Assembly: GCA_004151065.3 (NCBI GenBank) | Contig: NWUY0300006076.1 | Location: 12,357-25,799 of the forward strand | Length of the DNA: 13,443 nt | Direction of reading: 5' to 3' | From: Larix sibirica | Taxonomy: Eukaryota; Streptophyta; Pinopsida; Pinales; Pinaceae | In this document: positions 6,047 to 13,443 of the stretch, one piece after another | How the letters are laid out: each line of letters opens with the position of its first letter | Numbering within the stretch: position 1 is the first letter of the stretch | Made by a program: the position numbers and the translations under genes | The notes under the pieces: model-generated | The model's database searches: none | Seen by the model: only the letters and a program-made list of their open reading frames with translations | Told to the model about the DNA's origin: nothing

Positions 6047-6877
6047 ATGGAGGATGGTAACAATAATGCTGGTCAGAATCTCCCTGCACTGCAGTGTATA
6101 CGTTGCAGAAAACACCTCCAGGCTCAATCGGGGGGGGTTGGCATAAAAAGATACCTGTCTTCTCTAGATGTTGTGCAGGGGCAGGGCAATGGTCGTTCTG
6201 AGCAGCAGGCCTCTCGTGGTGATCTGGCGCAGCAGGCTTTACGTGGACATGACCAAGTAGTGGTAGAAACTGGGCTCTCGCCGTGGGGCAGGGATAGAGC
6301 AACCAGGGTTCAGCGCAACATGTTATTTGTGGTCACACAAGCGAGCTTGGTAGTGGCAGGAATTGGACTCTTCTTGATGTGGGGCAGAGCCAAAACTTTG
6401 GTGGTTTTGCGCAGCAGTTTGTTCGTGGCAACTCCGGCGAGCCGGGCAGTGGCATGAATTGGATGCACTCTGCTGGTGACAACAGTGGGTTCGTTAACTT
6501 GGAATCCCCTCAAGGACCAGACAATCCATCCTCTTAGGTCCTTTCGCATGTTCAGGAGTTGGAAACCCAGGTTCGTTGGCTCAAAGGTGAAAACTCTTAC
6601 CTGAAAAAAGCCATTTCTCACCTCTCCACCTTTGTTCAGATCTCGATCTCTGAAGTTCGTAATAGCAGCAACAAGATGAAGGATTATTTTGAAAGTATTG
6701 CCGGCAAGTTTGAGTCCCTTCATAGTTGTCTCAAAATTGTCGAAGCAAAGGTTGGCTGCATCAGGACCAACAATAGGAATAGCCCCACGGTTCATCGATC
6801 ATGGCATTGAGGACGATAACGTCGGTGCTGCGGCTGGGAGCAAGGAGAAGAATGTCAACCAGCATCATGTCAACTGA
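6047..6877 (+). pseudogene. LINE 1 downstream coding remnant: Gln/Gly-rich repeats plus coiled coil
   Basis: A possible start at 6047 (MEDGNNNAGQNLPALQCIRC) leads into a Gln/Gly-rich stretch. After a frameshift by about 6277 the sequence stays in one frame to 6810, broken by TAG codons in the repeats (about 6293) and at about 6536. The part from 6559 reads as a helical segment with heptad-like spacing (LETQVRWLKGENSYLKKAIS, then FVQISISEVRNSSNKMKDYF). A last frameshift leads to ...NVNQHHVN and a TGA at 6875-6877. No catalytic motif is seen. It could be a third ORF of this LINE family, a relocated ORF1-like (RNA-binding, coiled-coil) part, or sequence joined by template switching. The shared duplication and poly(A) show it inserted together with the RNase H part. 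Confidence 0.45.
6164..6470 (+). repeat. Degenerate ~93-96 bp coding minisatellite
   Basis: Units starting near 6164, 6277, 6373 and 6466 share a coding pattern of the form L-x-V-G-Q...A-Q-x...R/C-G...S-E-x-G-S-G-x-N-W. Clear instances are ELGSGRNW and EPGSGMNW ahead of successive units. Spacing is 113, 96 and 93 bp, so the first unit has an indel that shifts the frame. Repetition at the protein level suggests an expanded linker or gag-like region. Confidence 0.6.
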
Positions 6878-7189
6878 TAATTCCTTTGTCAGCTCGTCCA
6901 TGTTTTTTCAAAACTTTTTTGATATGGCCTTCTCCTTTTTCTGCTTAAGCTTGTAGAAGCTGGTTCAATGGTTCTCCTCTTATTATGTATTTCTTCTGTT
7001 GTTTTCTTCTTGGGAAGTTTGTAAGAATTTTTAGTTATCGCAGTATAGAGGTTATGTACGACATACAAAGACTGAAATGTGATGAGCTTGTCTTGACAAC
7101 TCTCCATTTTTGGGATCAGTCTTCCCATCTTTTGTAAACTCATCTTTCTTTTTAATATAAGAGCTCGTTACCCGTCGTTGTAAAAAAAA
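6878..7189 (+). other. LINE 1 3'UTR and poly(A) tail
   Basis: This is T-rich non-coding sequence ending in TAATATAAGAGCTCGTTACC and then an uninterrupted A run from 7182. The layout fits a plant LINE 3' terminus. The minus-strand open frame here (6889-7143) is not credible as a gene. Confidence 0.7.
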
Positions 7190-7203
7190 AAGAATTTATT
7201 TTA
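7190..7203. repeat. Target-site duplication of LINE 1, right copy
   Basis: AAGAATTTATTTTA follows the poly(A) tail and pairs with 5281-5294. Its first two A residues cannot be told apart from the tail. Confidence 0.8.
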
Positions 7204-7499
7204 GATGTAAGAAACAAGTTCATGATTTAAGATCCAAAGACATTTTTGTAGGAGTTGAAGTTTGCCCTTACATACACCAACTAGTTATTTTTTGTGGCCA
7301 AATTTTGTTTACACAAAATGATATAAGTGCACATCAAATTTTGAGATTGTATCAGACATCATTTATGACGCTTAATCCTAAAAAACATTTTCTTACTTAA
7401 AAATAAATAAATTATTAAAAATATAATATACTATCTAAAGGAGATGTATAATATTTTAAAAAGTGACATTTTTCATTTTTTTTTAAAATTTCACAATAG
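7204..7499. other. Spacer between the two LINEs, no feature seen
   Basis: About 300 bp of AT-rich sequence with no open frame or recognisable repeat end. It appears to be the pre-insertion host sequence of both LINEs. Confidence 0.5.
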
Positions 7500-7508
7500 G
7501 GGACATAC
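7500..7508. repeat. Target-site duplication of LINE 2, left copy
   Basis: GGGACATAC is matched at 8938-8946, directly after the second LINE's poly(A) run. Confidence 0.7.
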
Positions 7509-7509
7509 A

Positions 7510-8706
7510 TCCTTCGTCGACGCAGCGGACAGAGGAAGGGGAGGCCGCTTACCTCAAGCCTGGAAATCAGCATTATATTTGGGGCTACCTGCATAATGGA
7601 CAGAGAACTAGAATGGATGGCTCTGGGATATTTCCAAAGGTTTTATCAGATTGCAAAACCAACCGGATACACTGAAATGGGAGGGGAATGAGGTTGGAGG
7701 AGAAAATTTGGTCAAAGCTGCTTACAAACTGATCCGGGACAGCCGTGTACAGGAGAAAAGCTGGTGGTGGCAAAAATTTTGGGGAACTTTTGCACCTCAC
7801 AAAGGTAAGATTTTGATGTGTCTAGTTTTAAATAAGAGGGTTCTCACCTGGGACAAGCTGCAGTCAAGGAATACTCAAGGACCAGGCAGGTGTAGCCTGT
7901 GTTGCAACGATGAGGAAGATGCAGAGCATGTTTTTAATAATTGTATTTTTATACAGAATGTTTTGAAATCGAACAGCTCCGTCCTCTCTCTTGTGAACCT
8001 TGGAGAGGATGGTTCAGTGGAAAGGTCTTTAAAAAGATGGTATGAAGTGCAGGGACTAAAAAACCTATGATGCATCCCCTTTCTTGTGACGTGGTTTACG
8101 TGGGTAGCTCAGAACGCTTCCATCTTTGAAAATATCCACCGCCCGGAGGTGTATGTATCTACCTAGGTACTGTCCACCTATAATTTCTTTATGACAGAGG
8201 ATAAAGTGAATAAGGACAAGCTTGTTTCAGAGGTTTCGGTGGGGGAGGATGAGACAGTTCGATACTTTGATGGGGCATGCTTGAATGGTATCTGTGGACT
8301 TGGAGGCACTTTAAAGATAAATTAGGAATCTTCAATTCTCTTTTCAACTAATGGAGGAATTGGAACAAACAACAAGGCGGAGGGGCTGGCACTACATTTG
8401 TTGTTTCAGGTGGCAATAGAGGCCAAGGTGAAAAGCCTCAGGATTTTTGGGGACTTGGCATTATGGATTAACCATATGAACTAGGAAGCATAGGTTAAAA
8501 ATCTTGGGTTGATAAACATAGGTAGGACCGTGGAAATTACAGCCTCTACTTTCAACAAAACTACTTTTACTCGTGTTTTCAGGGAACTAAACGAGACAGA
8601 CGATACTCTCTCAAAAAAATGTCTCCTTCTGGTTGAAGGGAAGGCTCAAATTACCTCAGTAAGGAATGGAGTTCAGGTCACTAGTTGGAAGAATCTAGAT
8701 TTTTGA
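7510..8706 (+). pseudogene. LINE 2 polyprotein C-terminus: zf-RVT and RNase H
   Basis: One reading frame runs the whole length without an indel, broken by seven stops (7594, 7609, 8068, 8164, 8323, 8482, 8491) before the terminal TGA at 8704-8706. The first part has the spacer typical before zf-RVT (LVKAAYKLI near 7711), then the zf-RVT domain: WWWQKFWGTFAPHKGKILM, then CSLC...EHVFNNC giving the C-x2-C...H-x4-C zinc pattern. The RNase H part follows with RYFDGACLNG (first Asp), NNKAEGLAL (Glu), FGDLALWI (Asp) and RELNETDDTLSKK (last Asp region). Function in active relatives is target-primed retrotransposition. This copy cannot be translated through. Family assignment is strong on motif grounds. 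Confidence 0.9.
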
Positions 8707-8937
8707 TCAAGTTAAAAGATGACATATCTTTTGAATTTTTAGTTTTTTTTAACAGGTATTAACTACTTTTTATGCAATTTACATATTTCTGTTATAGTCA
8801 AGCAATGTATATATTTGTGCTGTGATTTTGGGCATAAGATCATCCTTTACATATCGTGCAGTTTTGCACCTATAGTATGTATTCTCTAGATTTCATTATG
8901 AATGAAGAAGGGTACGATTTTTCCTTTGGAAAAAAAA
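8707..8937 (+). other. LINE 2 3'UTR and poly(A) tail
   Basis: About 230 bp of T-rich non-coding sequence follow the ORF's stop and end in an eight-base A run (8930-8937) abutting the right target duplication. Confidence 0.75.
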
Positions 8938-8946
8938 GGGACATAC
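8938..8946. repeat. Target-site duplication of LINE 2, right copy
   Basis: GGGACATAC follows the poly(A) run and pairs with 7500-7508. After one mismatch the next base also agrees, so the duplication may originally have been slightly longer. Confidence 0.7.
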
Positions 8947-8981
8947 TTGTTCATTAAACTAATTAAATTAACTTTTGAAAT

Positions 8982-9003
8982 TATATATATAGAGAGAGAG
9001 AGA
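8982..9003. repeat. (TA)n(GA)n microsatellite
   Basis: A TATATATATA run passes directly into AGAGAGAGAGAGA. It is a compound dinucleotide repeat, probably length-variable. Confidence 0.9.
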
Positions 9004-9100
9004 TATTTGAATCTTAATTTTGTTAAATATTTAATCAATTTAAAATTACAACACAATTAGAATAAAATCTCTTATTAAAATTTATTTCATAATCATGTTT

Positions 9101-9174
9101 TTGGAATTGCATTATTAAAAGGACAAAATCAAAATTTATTTGGAATTGCATTATTAAAAACACAAAATCACAAT
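9101..9174. repeat. 39-bp tandem duplication (2 copies)
   Basis: Units at 9101-9139 and from 9140 share TTGGAATTGCATTATTAAAA and then ACAAAATCA, with a few substitutions. Confidence 0.8.
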
Positions 9175-9204
9175 GTGTGGAGAATTTGCTTTTCAAAAAG
9201 GGAA

Positions 9205-9312
9205 AGGTATAATGTGGCTCAAATTGTTCTAGCTATATCTAGGTACAATGTGACTCAAATTGTTCTGGTTATATCCAGGTACAATGTGGCTCAAATTGTT
9301 CTAGGTATATTT
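9205..9312. repeat. 36-bp tandem repeat, 3 copies
   Basis: Three 36-bp units (9205, 9241 and 9277) each read AGGTA(T/C)AATGTG(G/A)CTC and then AAATTGTTCT(A/G)G(C/T/G)TATAT. This is a small, recent-looking minisatellite in otherwise unique AT-rich DNA. Confidence 0.95.
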
Positions 9313-9849
9313 ATCTTTGTATATAATTATTTTAGGGATAAATATTGATAGTTTAAGAATTAAATTGAAAATATATATTTTGAATATAGAGTTTTTCTAG
9401 AAATAAAAGGCATTTTATAGTGTAAAAAGTAAGGTTTATATATATAAACTTCAAAGTCATGTATTATAAATAATAGATTTAGATAAATATGATTTATTTT
9501 TAAATAATTTAAAATAATTAGATAAAAATATGATTTTGAGTAAGCAAATTTTACAAGTAAGAATTTAAATGAAAAAAATATAAAATTAATAAACAATTAT
9601 AAAATGAATATCTATTTTTTAAATTAAAATTTTACTCAAAATTTAATTAAATTAAATTTAAAAATACAAATGTAAATTTCTAAAAAAGTTATTTAAAGTA
9701 TCAAATCATTTAAAGTATTTTACAATGAAATAGAATGATAAATAGTGTACATGAAGTGATGCTTGTCTGGGTAGGATGAATATTTGGGTGGCCTACATTA
9801 CAAATAGCTCATCTCACCTCTCCTTTTGTTTGCTTTATTAATAAAGGTT
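9313..9849. other. AT-rich stretch, no gene seen
   Basis: The sequence is extremely AT-rich and includes long runs of A/T-only words between about 9440 and 9720. The minus-strand open frame at 9360-9596 is composed of Phe, Ile, Lys, Asn and Tyr codons, as expected from random AT-rich DNA, so it is not called. Confidence 0.5.
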
Positions 9850-9930
9850 GCACTCACCTTTGTTTATGCCTATGTCCTTTGTGTAATGCACTCACCTTTC
9901 AATATTATTGCACTAACCTTTCAACATTAT
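9850..9930. repeat. Short direct repeats (GCACTCACCTTT motif)
   Basis: GCACTCACCTTTGTTTATGC at 9850, GCACTCACCTTTCAATATTA at 9888 and GCACTAACCTTTCAACATTA at 9910 share a 12-base core. The last two are a 22-bp tandem pair. Confidence 0.7.
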
Positions 9931-10594
9931 AGCCAAAACTCTAATAATTAATCTTACAATGTGACATAGAAGGAAAAAAACAAGAAGTAGGAAATGGAGA
10001 GGCCTAACTTTGACTTTATACTTTAGTAGTAAGTGGAAATTAATTTATAATGAAGTTGGGTTCTATAATATTTAATAAAAAATTAAATTCTTTAATACAA
10101 GAATTGCCTTCCTCATGATTTGTAATAATTATTAAAGAGATGTGATGTTTGGTGCCAATAACAAAGCAAATCCCTCAAGCATCTTAGTACTATTAAATAC
10201 CAACATGAAGTTAAAGAATAGTTTAGAAAAAACCAAATATAGAAAAAGTTGTTTCACTTAAAATAATTAATTAAATTTATATTCTTATTCTTTAGAGGCA
10301 AGGATAAGTGCCTTAAATATAATTCTCTCCTTTTTCATTACATGCATGCATGTGACACATTTTTTCAAAGTATTGATCACCACACATGAGAATCAAATGG
10401 TCACTTAAAAAAGTTTACACCAATAGTAAAAAGGAGATGCATTAAAATAAATAATTATGAAATCTATGTTGTGATAATATAGATAATGTCATCAATGGGA
10501 AAAACAACTAATCATGATATCATTTTATGGAAAATGCATGTAATTACTTTCCATATTCAAATTTATATGATTCCTTGTATACAAGTCCTAAAGT
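9931..10594. other. AT-rich stretch, no gene seen
   Basis: No coding or element structure was found. A 14-bp palindrome ACATGCATGCATGT lies at 10340-10353 and contains the RY-type word CATGCATG. With no gene nearby it has no clear meaning. Confidence 0.5.
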
Positions 10595-10670
10595 CAATGT
10601 ATTGTGATCATTATTTTTTATTATGGTGTTTGCAATGTATTGTGATCATTATTTTTTATTATGGTGTTTG
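10595..10670. repeat. 38-bp perfect tandem duplication
   Basis: Two identical 38-bp units (10595-10632 and 10633-10670) start with CAATGTATTGTGATCATTAT. Absence of any difference suggests a young duplication or continuing homogenisation. Confidence 0.95.
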
Positions 10671-10945
10671 CAATATAAACAACTAGATATGTTTTGTTGA
10701 TGGTTTAATTGTTTTTATGTGGATATGATTTTAAATATAGTTTTATAAATATAAAAAATATTTTAAAAAAATTAATAAATATTTTTATTTTGATTACAGA
10801 GTTGAACAATCAAATACACTAACTAAAAAAGTTAAAAATTAATAATTAACTTTACAAATTGCATCTAATTATTGAACACACAATTTAAATAATTCACAAT
10901 AAATCAACAAAATAATAAACCACCAATTTTCATGGCATATCTATT

Positions 10946-11095
10946 AGATATAAATATTATCACTTCACAAATATATCATATGGTGGGAATTGAAGTATAA
11001 TCCATTTATGGGTGATTTTATTTTAGATACAAATATCACTTTACAAGTATCTTTATATGGTGGGCTAGTAAATTTATGGGTGGATTTGATTGATA
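10946..11095. repeat. ~79-bp diverged tandem duplication
   Basis: Units at 10946-11024 and from 11025 share AGATA(T/C)AAATAT, ATCACTT(C/T)ACAA, ATATGGTGGG and ATTTATGGGTG(G)ATTT, with indels between them. It is older than the neighbouring perfect 38-bp duplication. Confidence 0.7.
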
Positions 11096-12333
11096 AGTCA
11101 ATTTGAGGTTGGGTGGGTCCATTTTGCTAGAATCTAGTACCTATGGTAGTTGAAATGTGAGGCCCCAATTGATGGGATATCATCTCATAGAGATTTGATA
11201 TATATAATTAGGTTGCAACACATCTTTTTTTACTACATGCTTTAATAATTATTTAAATTGTCTTAGAGTTTTAGTAGATACTTTCCCGTTTTAGAAAAAT
11301 CCAATCTTTTTAATAAAAATAATAAGATTGTAGAAAATTTTCATCACAACTACTACATACCTTTTTCTAGGAATCGTTTTCTCCCTGGTTTCTTTTCATC
11401 GAATCAAAGCATCTCACAAAAGGTAAATTTAATGATGATAGTTTGCATACAATAAAAATAACAAGCTGGCATCCATTTAATGGTTTTTTTTAATAGTAAC
11501 TTTACCTTTCTGGACTTGGGATTCATAAAAATCCATATTATAAAACAACTACAACTAAATACAACTATTCCATGGGGATAGGAAGATTTGAAATTAGCAA
11601 GTAAAGATGTTGATTGATGTGGCATATTTCACTCTTTATCATCCATTTTTTTTGTAGTTGTGATATAAATCCAAACCATTCCAATAAAGTTTTGTGTCTT
11701 ATATCGTTGTATCATTGGCAGTATACATACCTTAACCTTTTCCCATACATTGTATTTGGATTTTTGTTTACTTCTTTGACATGTATGAATACTACAAGAG
11801 AAAAGGAAAAGAGATAACGATGCCTAAATAAAGAACTTACACAAACACCTTATTATGGCAACCCAACAACTAGGAGTAAAAGGAGGCCACACATTCATCA
11901 TCTCTAGAAGGTTGCATATTACTCAAACTAAAACACTAACCATAATCACCTCAATTTGAGGAATTTAATCAATTTATCATGACTTAATTTTTTGAACCAT
12001 AATATTGATTACACTTTTATATTGGCCCACTTTCATAAGAATTCAAGGTTGAAGCTCAAGTACTTCGTACTTCTTCATCCTAGGGATGATTCATTTTTTA
12101 TCTTAATGTGCATTGATTTTATGGCTTCATTATTTGAAAAGATAGTTTCAATTATAATTTTATGTGTTATAGTTACAATGATCATAATTATGGTTTGTTT
12201 TTGTGATTTGATTATTTAGAGAAAAAAATAAAGGTAGAAATACAAAATGTAACTTATGCATACATATGTTGTAAAGAGCACGAGAATACAATAAAAATCA
12301 AGTTTTATTTTAATGAATGAAATTGAAAAAGAT
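11096..12333. other. AT-rich intergenic stretch, no gene seen
   Basis: About 1.2 kb contain only short open frames (11404-11625 minus, 11614-11817 plus, 11992-12219 plus). The last has a hydrophobic C-terminal part, but its Ile/Leu/Val/Met content is what T-rich DNA gives by chance. The pieces CAACTACAA (about 11547) and TTGTAGTTG (about 11653) form a weak inverted pair. Nothing firm. Confidence 0.5.
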
Positions 12334-12837
12334 TGTAAACTACAAAGCAATACAACTAGCTAGAATGGTGGTAGCTTATCTCTAACGAGAGATGTGTTGC
12401 CTATGTTCATTCACAAGAAGACAATTACAAGATGCCGAAAATGTCCTTGTAACATAATGTGCTAAACCCTCAAGAATAAAAACACCTAAAGATCCAAAAC
12501 CTTGACCCTAGGAGATGAAGTGGCAAAACGAATGTGGGTCCCTAGGAGTCTAGTTGATACATCAACTTCCCAAGGACACAAATTCCACATACAAACTCTG
12601 CTTGGGGTGCATGCTAGCCCATTGGTAAGATATTGAGGAGAAGAATAACTTATTTCAAGGCTTAGTGAAGCCTTTGGAAACCCTAAGTGTCTACAAGGAC
12701 AAAATAATCTATTTAGGGCCTAAAAAATGCACTGGAAGTTCAGGACTTGAAAAACTATAGAAAAACTACCAAGACATGGAATCATTATGAATCGACAGAA
12801 TAGGTGGGTGGCCATTGGTATCCACATGGATTAGTCA
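12334..12837 (-). mobile_element. Probable 3' LTR of a Ty3/gypsy element
   Basis: On the minus strand a purine-rich tract AAGGAGGGA directly precedes TGACTAATCC at 12837. About 504 bp later the sequence reads TTTGTAGTTTACA, ending at 12334. TG...CA ends, the polypurine-like tract and the position just after the integrase region fit a 3' LTR. The downstream flank then turns AT-rich. The 5' LTR lies outside the window, so the borders and the 5-bp duplication (candidate AAGAT at 12329-12333 on the plus strand) cannot be verified here. Confidence 0.5.
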
Positions 12838-12844
12838 TCCCTCC

Positions 12845-13443
12845 TTAGGATGAAATGGTCACCATTACATCAAGTTCCTCCATCATATGAGGACACTTAT
12901 GTTGAATCTTACTCTTGGTGAAGAAGTTTCCCTACTTTGACAACTCGATACAATAAGATGTTCTGCTAGTAGGTTCCCTTCATATTAGTGTCCATGATTC
13001 AATTGACTGCCATAGTTGACTGTCACTTTCTCAATGTAGTTAGGATTGAGTTTTGTAGGGGCCAAGTGCTCGATCTCCTCTAAGGTGTCTAAGAGAGGTG
13101 GAAAATATGCCTCAAAACAACTCCACATTAAATATAGGGTGCAAGACGAGGAAAAGGGGAATACTTAATTCAAAAGTAGTCTTACCCACAACCTTGGAGA
13201 TGGCGTAAGGCCCATATTGGAGTTAGTGGAGATTTTGCTAGGGTCTCGTGAGGAACTCTTTCTACAAATATAGCCATACCTTGTCTCCCACCTGAAGCTT
13301 ATGTGGAACCCGATGTTGATCTTGGTACTGCTTGTACTTAACAATTTATGTAAAACATTGTAAACTTGTTGTTGGACATGTTGGATCCATTTAACAAGAT
13401 TGGAAGCTCGATCAACCTCAGTTTGAGCATGGGAGGATTCTTC
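12845..13443 (-). pseudogene. Ty3/gypsy polyprotein 3' end (integrase C-terminal region), decayed
   Basis: Read from the window edge, the minus strand gives ASNLVKWIQHVQQQVYNVLH. After a frameshift it gives HRVPHKLQVGDKVWLYL, the conserved plant gypsy integrase C-terminal motif, then YGPYAISKVVGKTTFELSIP, HPIFNVELF, and after another frameshift YFPPLLDTLEEIEHLAPTKL. Still later come LYRVVKVGKLLHQ and MEELDVMVTISS followed by a TAA at 12847-12845. In-frame stops (TAG after WLYL, two more before YGPY, and a TGA after ELF), at least two frameshifts and a deletion after LLHQ show it is inactive. In active relatives this region follows the integrase catalytic core and assists DNA binding. The protease, reverse transcriptase and integrase core would lie beyond 13443. 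Confidence 0.9.

Larger units (their letters stand above)
5295..7189 (+). mobile_element. 5'-truncated LINE (non-LTR retrotransposon), copy 1
   Basis: About 1.9 kb lie between the two 14-bp duplications and end in a poly(A) run (about 7182-7191, its last bases shared with the duplication). The 5' end is truncated inside the RNase H domain, so the reverse transcriptase and endonuclease regions are missing. Contents in order are: an RNase H remnant (to 5700), ~350 bp of uncertain sequence, a repeat-bearing and coiled-coil coding remnant (6047-6877) and ~300 bp of 3'UTR. Finding ~1.2 kb of coding-like sequence after RNase H is unusual for a plant LINE as I know the family. Confidence 0.8.
7509..8937 (+). 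mobile_element. 5'-truncated LINE, copy 2 (different family)
   Basis: A 1.43-kb insertion is bounded by GGGACATAC on both sides, with an A8 tail at 8930-8937. It keeps the end of the polymerase ORF (zf-RVT and RNase H) and a ~230-bp 3'UTR ending in TTTTTCCTTTGGA plus poly(A), a typical plant LINE end. Sequence and layout differ from copy 1, which has no zf-RVT left and a long post-RNase H part. Both copies lie in the same orientation. Confidence 0.8.

Noticed and set aside
5666-6457. 263-codon plus-strand frame as one intact gene
   Set aside because: It overlaps the RNase H end, and its later part is out of frame with the repeat units and coiled-coil part that follow. The element is a decayed LINE.
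6310-6795. 161-codon minus-strand frame
   Set aside because: It is antisense to the LINE coding remnant and has no motif of its own.
9205-9312. CRISPR-like array
   Set aside because: The 36-bp units are contiguous with no spacers, and the setting is a plant nuclear genome. It is a minisatellite.
780-9740. Possible long-range inverted similarity between 820-860 and 9700-9750
   Set aside because: Only short, interrupted AT-rich words agree. Not distinguishable from chance by eye.
10340-10353. RY-type element CATGCATG as a regulatory site
   Set aside because: There is no gene within reach, and a short palindrome can occur by chance.
11992-12219. Small membrane-protein-like frame
   Set aside because: Hydrophobicity is explained by T-rich composition. 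There is no supporting signal around it.

Overview
The window looks like intergenic and accessory DNA from a seed-plant nuclear genome. It is AT-rich and full of decayed retrotransposons of plant type: two non-LTR (LINE) copies and one Ty3/gypsy copy. It also holds a Mutator-like DNA element and only one convincing host gene candidate. A gymnosperm is possible, but nothing seen here proves it. One ambiguous base (N) is present at 4012.

Layout. 1-1935: AT-rich DNA with several short tandem duplications (32, 50, 109, 63 and 16 bp units). 1936-1967: a 32-bp perfect palindrome. 2383-3168 (minus): an open frame for a 261-residue acidic protein of unknown family with a probable N-terminal nuclear localisation signal. 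It has candidate poly(A) signals downstream and a probable intron (3175-3404) upstream. 3888-5009: a 1,104-bp element with terminal inverted repeats and a perfect 9-bp target-site duplication (TTTAATTAG). It looks like a non-autonomous Mutator-like element carrying minus-strand exon/intron-like sequence, so it is a Pack-MULE candidate, and it contains a second direct copy of its own left end. 5281-7203: a 5'-truncated LINE with a 14-bp target-site duplication (one mismatch) and a poly(A) tail. Its RNase H domain is followed by an unexpected ~1.2 kb of repeat-bearing and coiled-coil-like coding remnant. 7500-8946: a second 5'-truncated LINE of another family (zf-RVT plus RNase H, poly(A), 9-bp duplication). 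It lies in one uninterrupted frame with seven stops, each explicable by a single C-to-T or G-to-A transition. 8947-12333: about 3.4 kb of very AT-rich DNA with no credible gene but several tandem duplications. 12334-13443 (minus): the 3' end of a decayed Ty3/gypsy element, with the integrase C-terminal region, a polypurine-like tract and a probable 3' LTR. The rest lies beyond the window.

The parts do not form a pathway. The story is a small host gene whose upstream side received a DNA transposon, with two LINEs farther upstream and a gypsy element at the window end, all decaying by point mutation and small indels. The observations most worth following are the Pack-MULE-like element and its cargo, the extra 3' coding segment of the first LINE, the transition-only stops in the second LINE, and the identity of the 261-residue protein.
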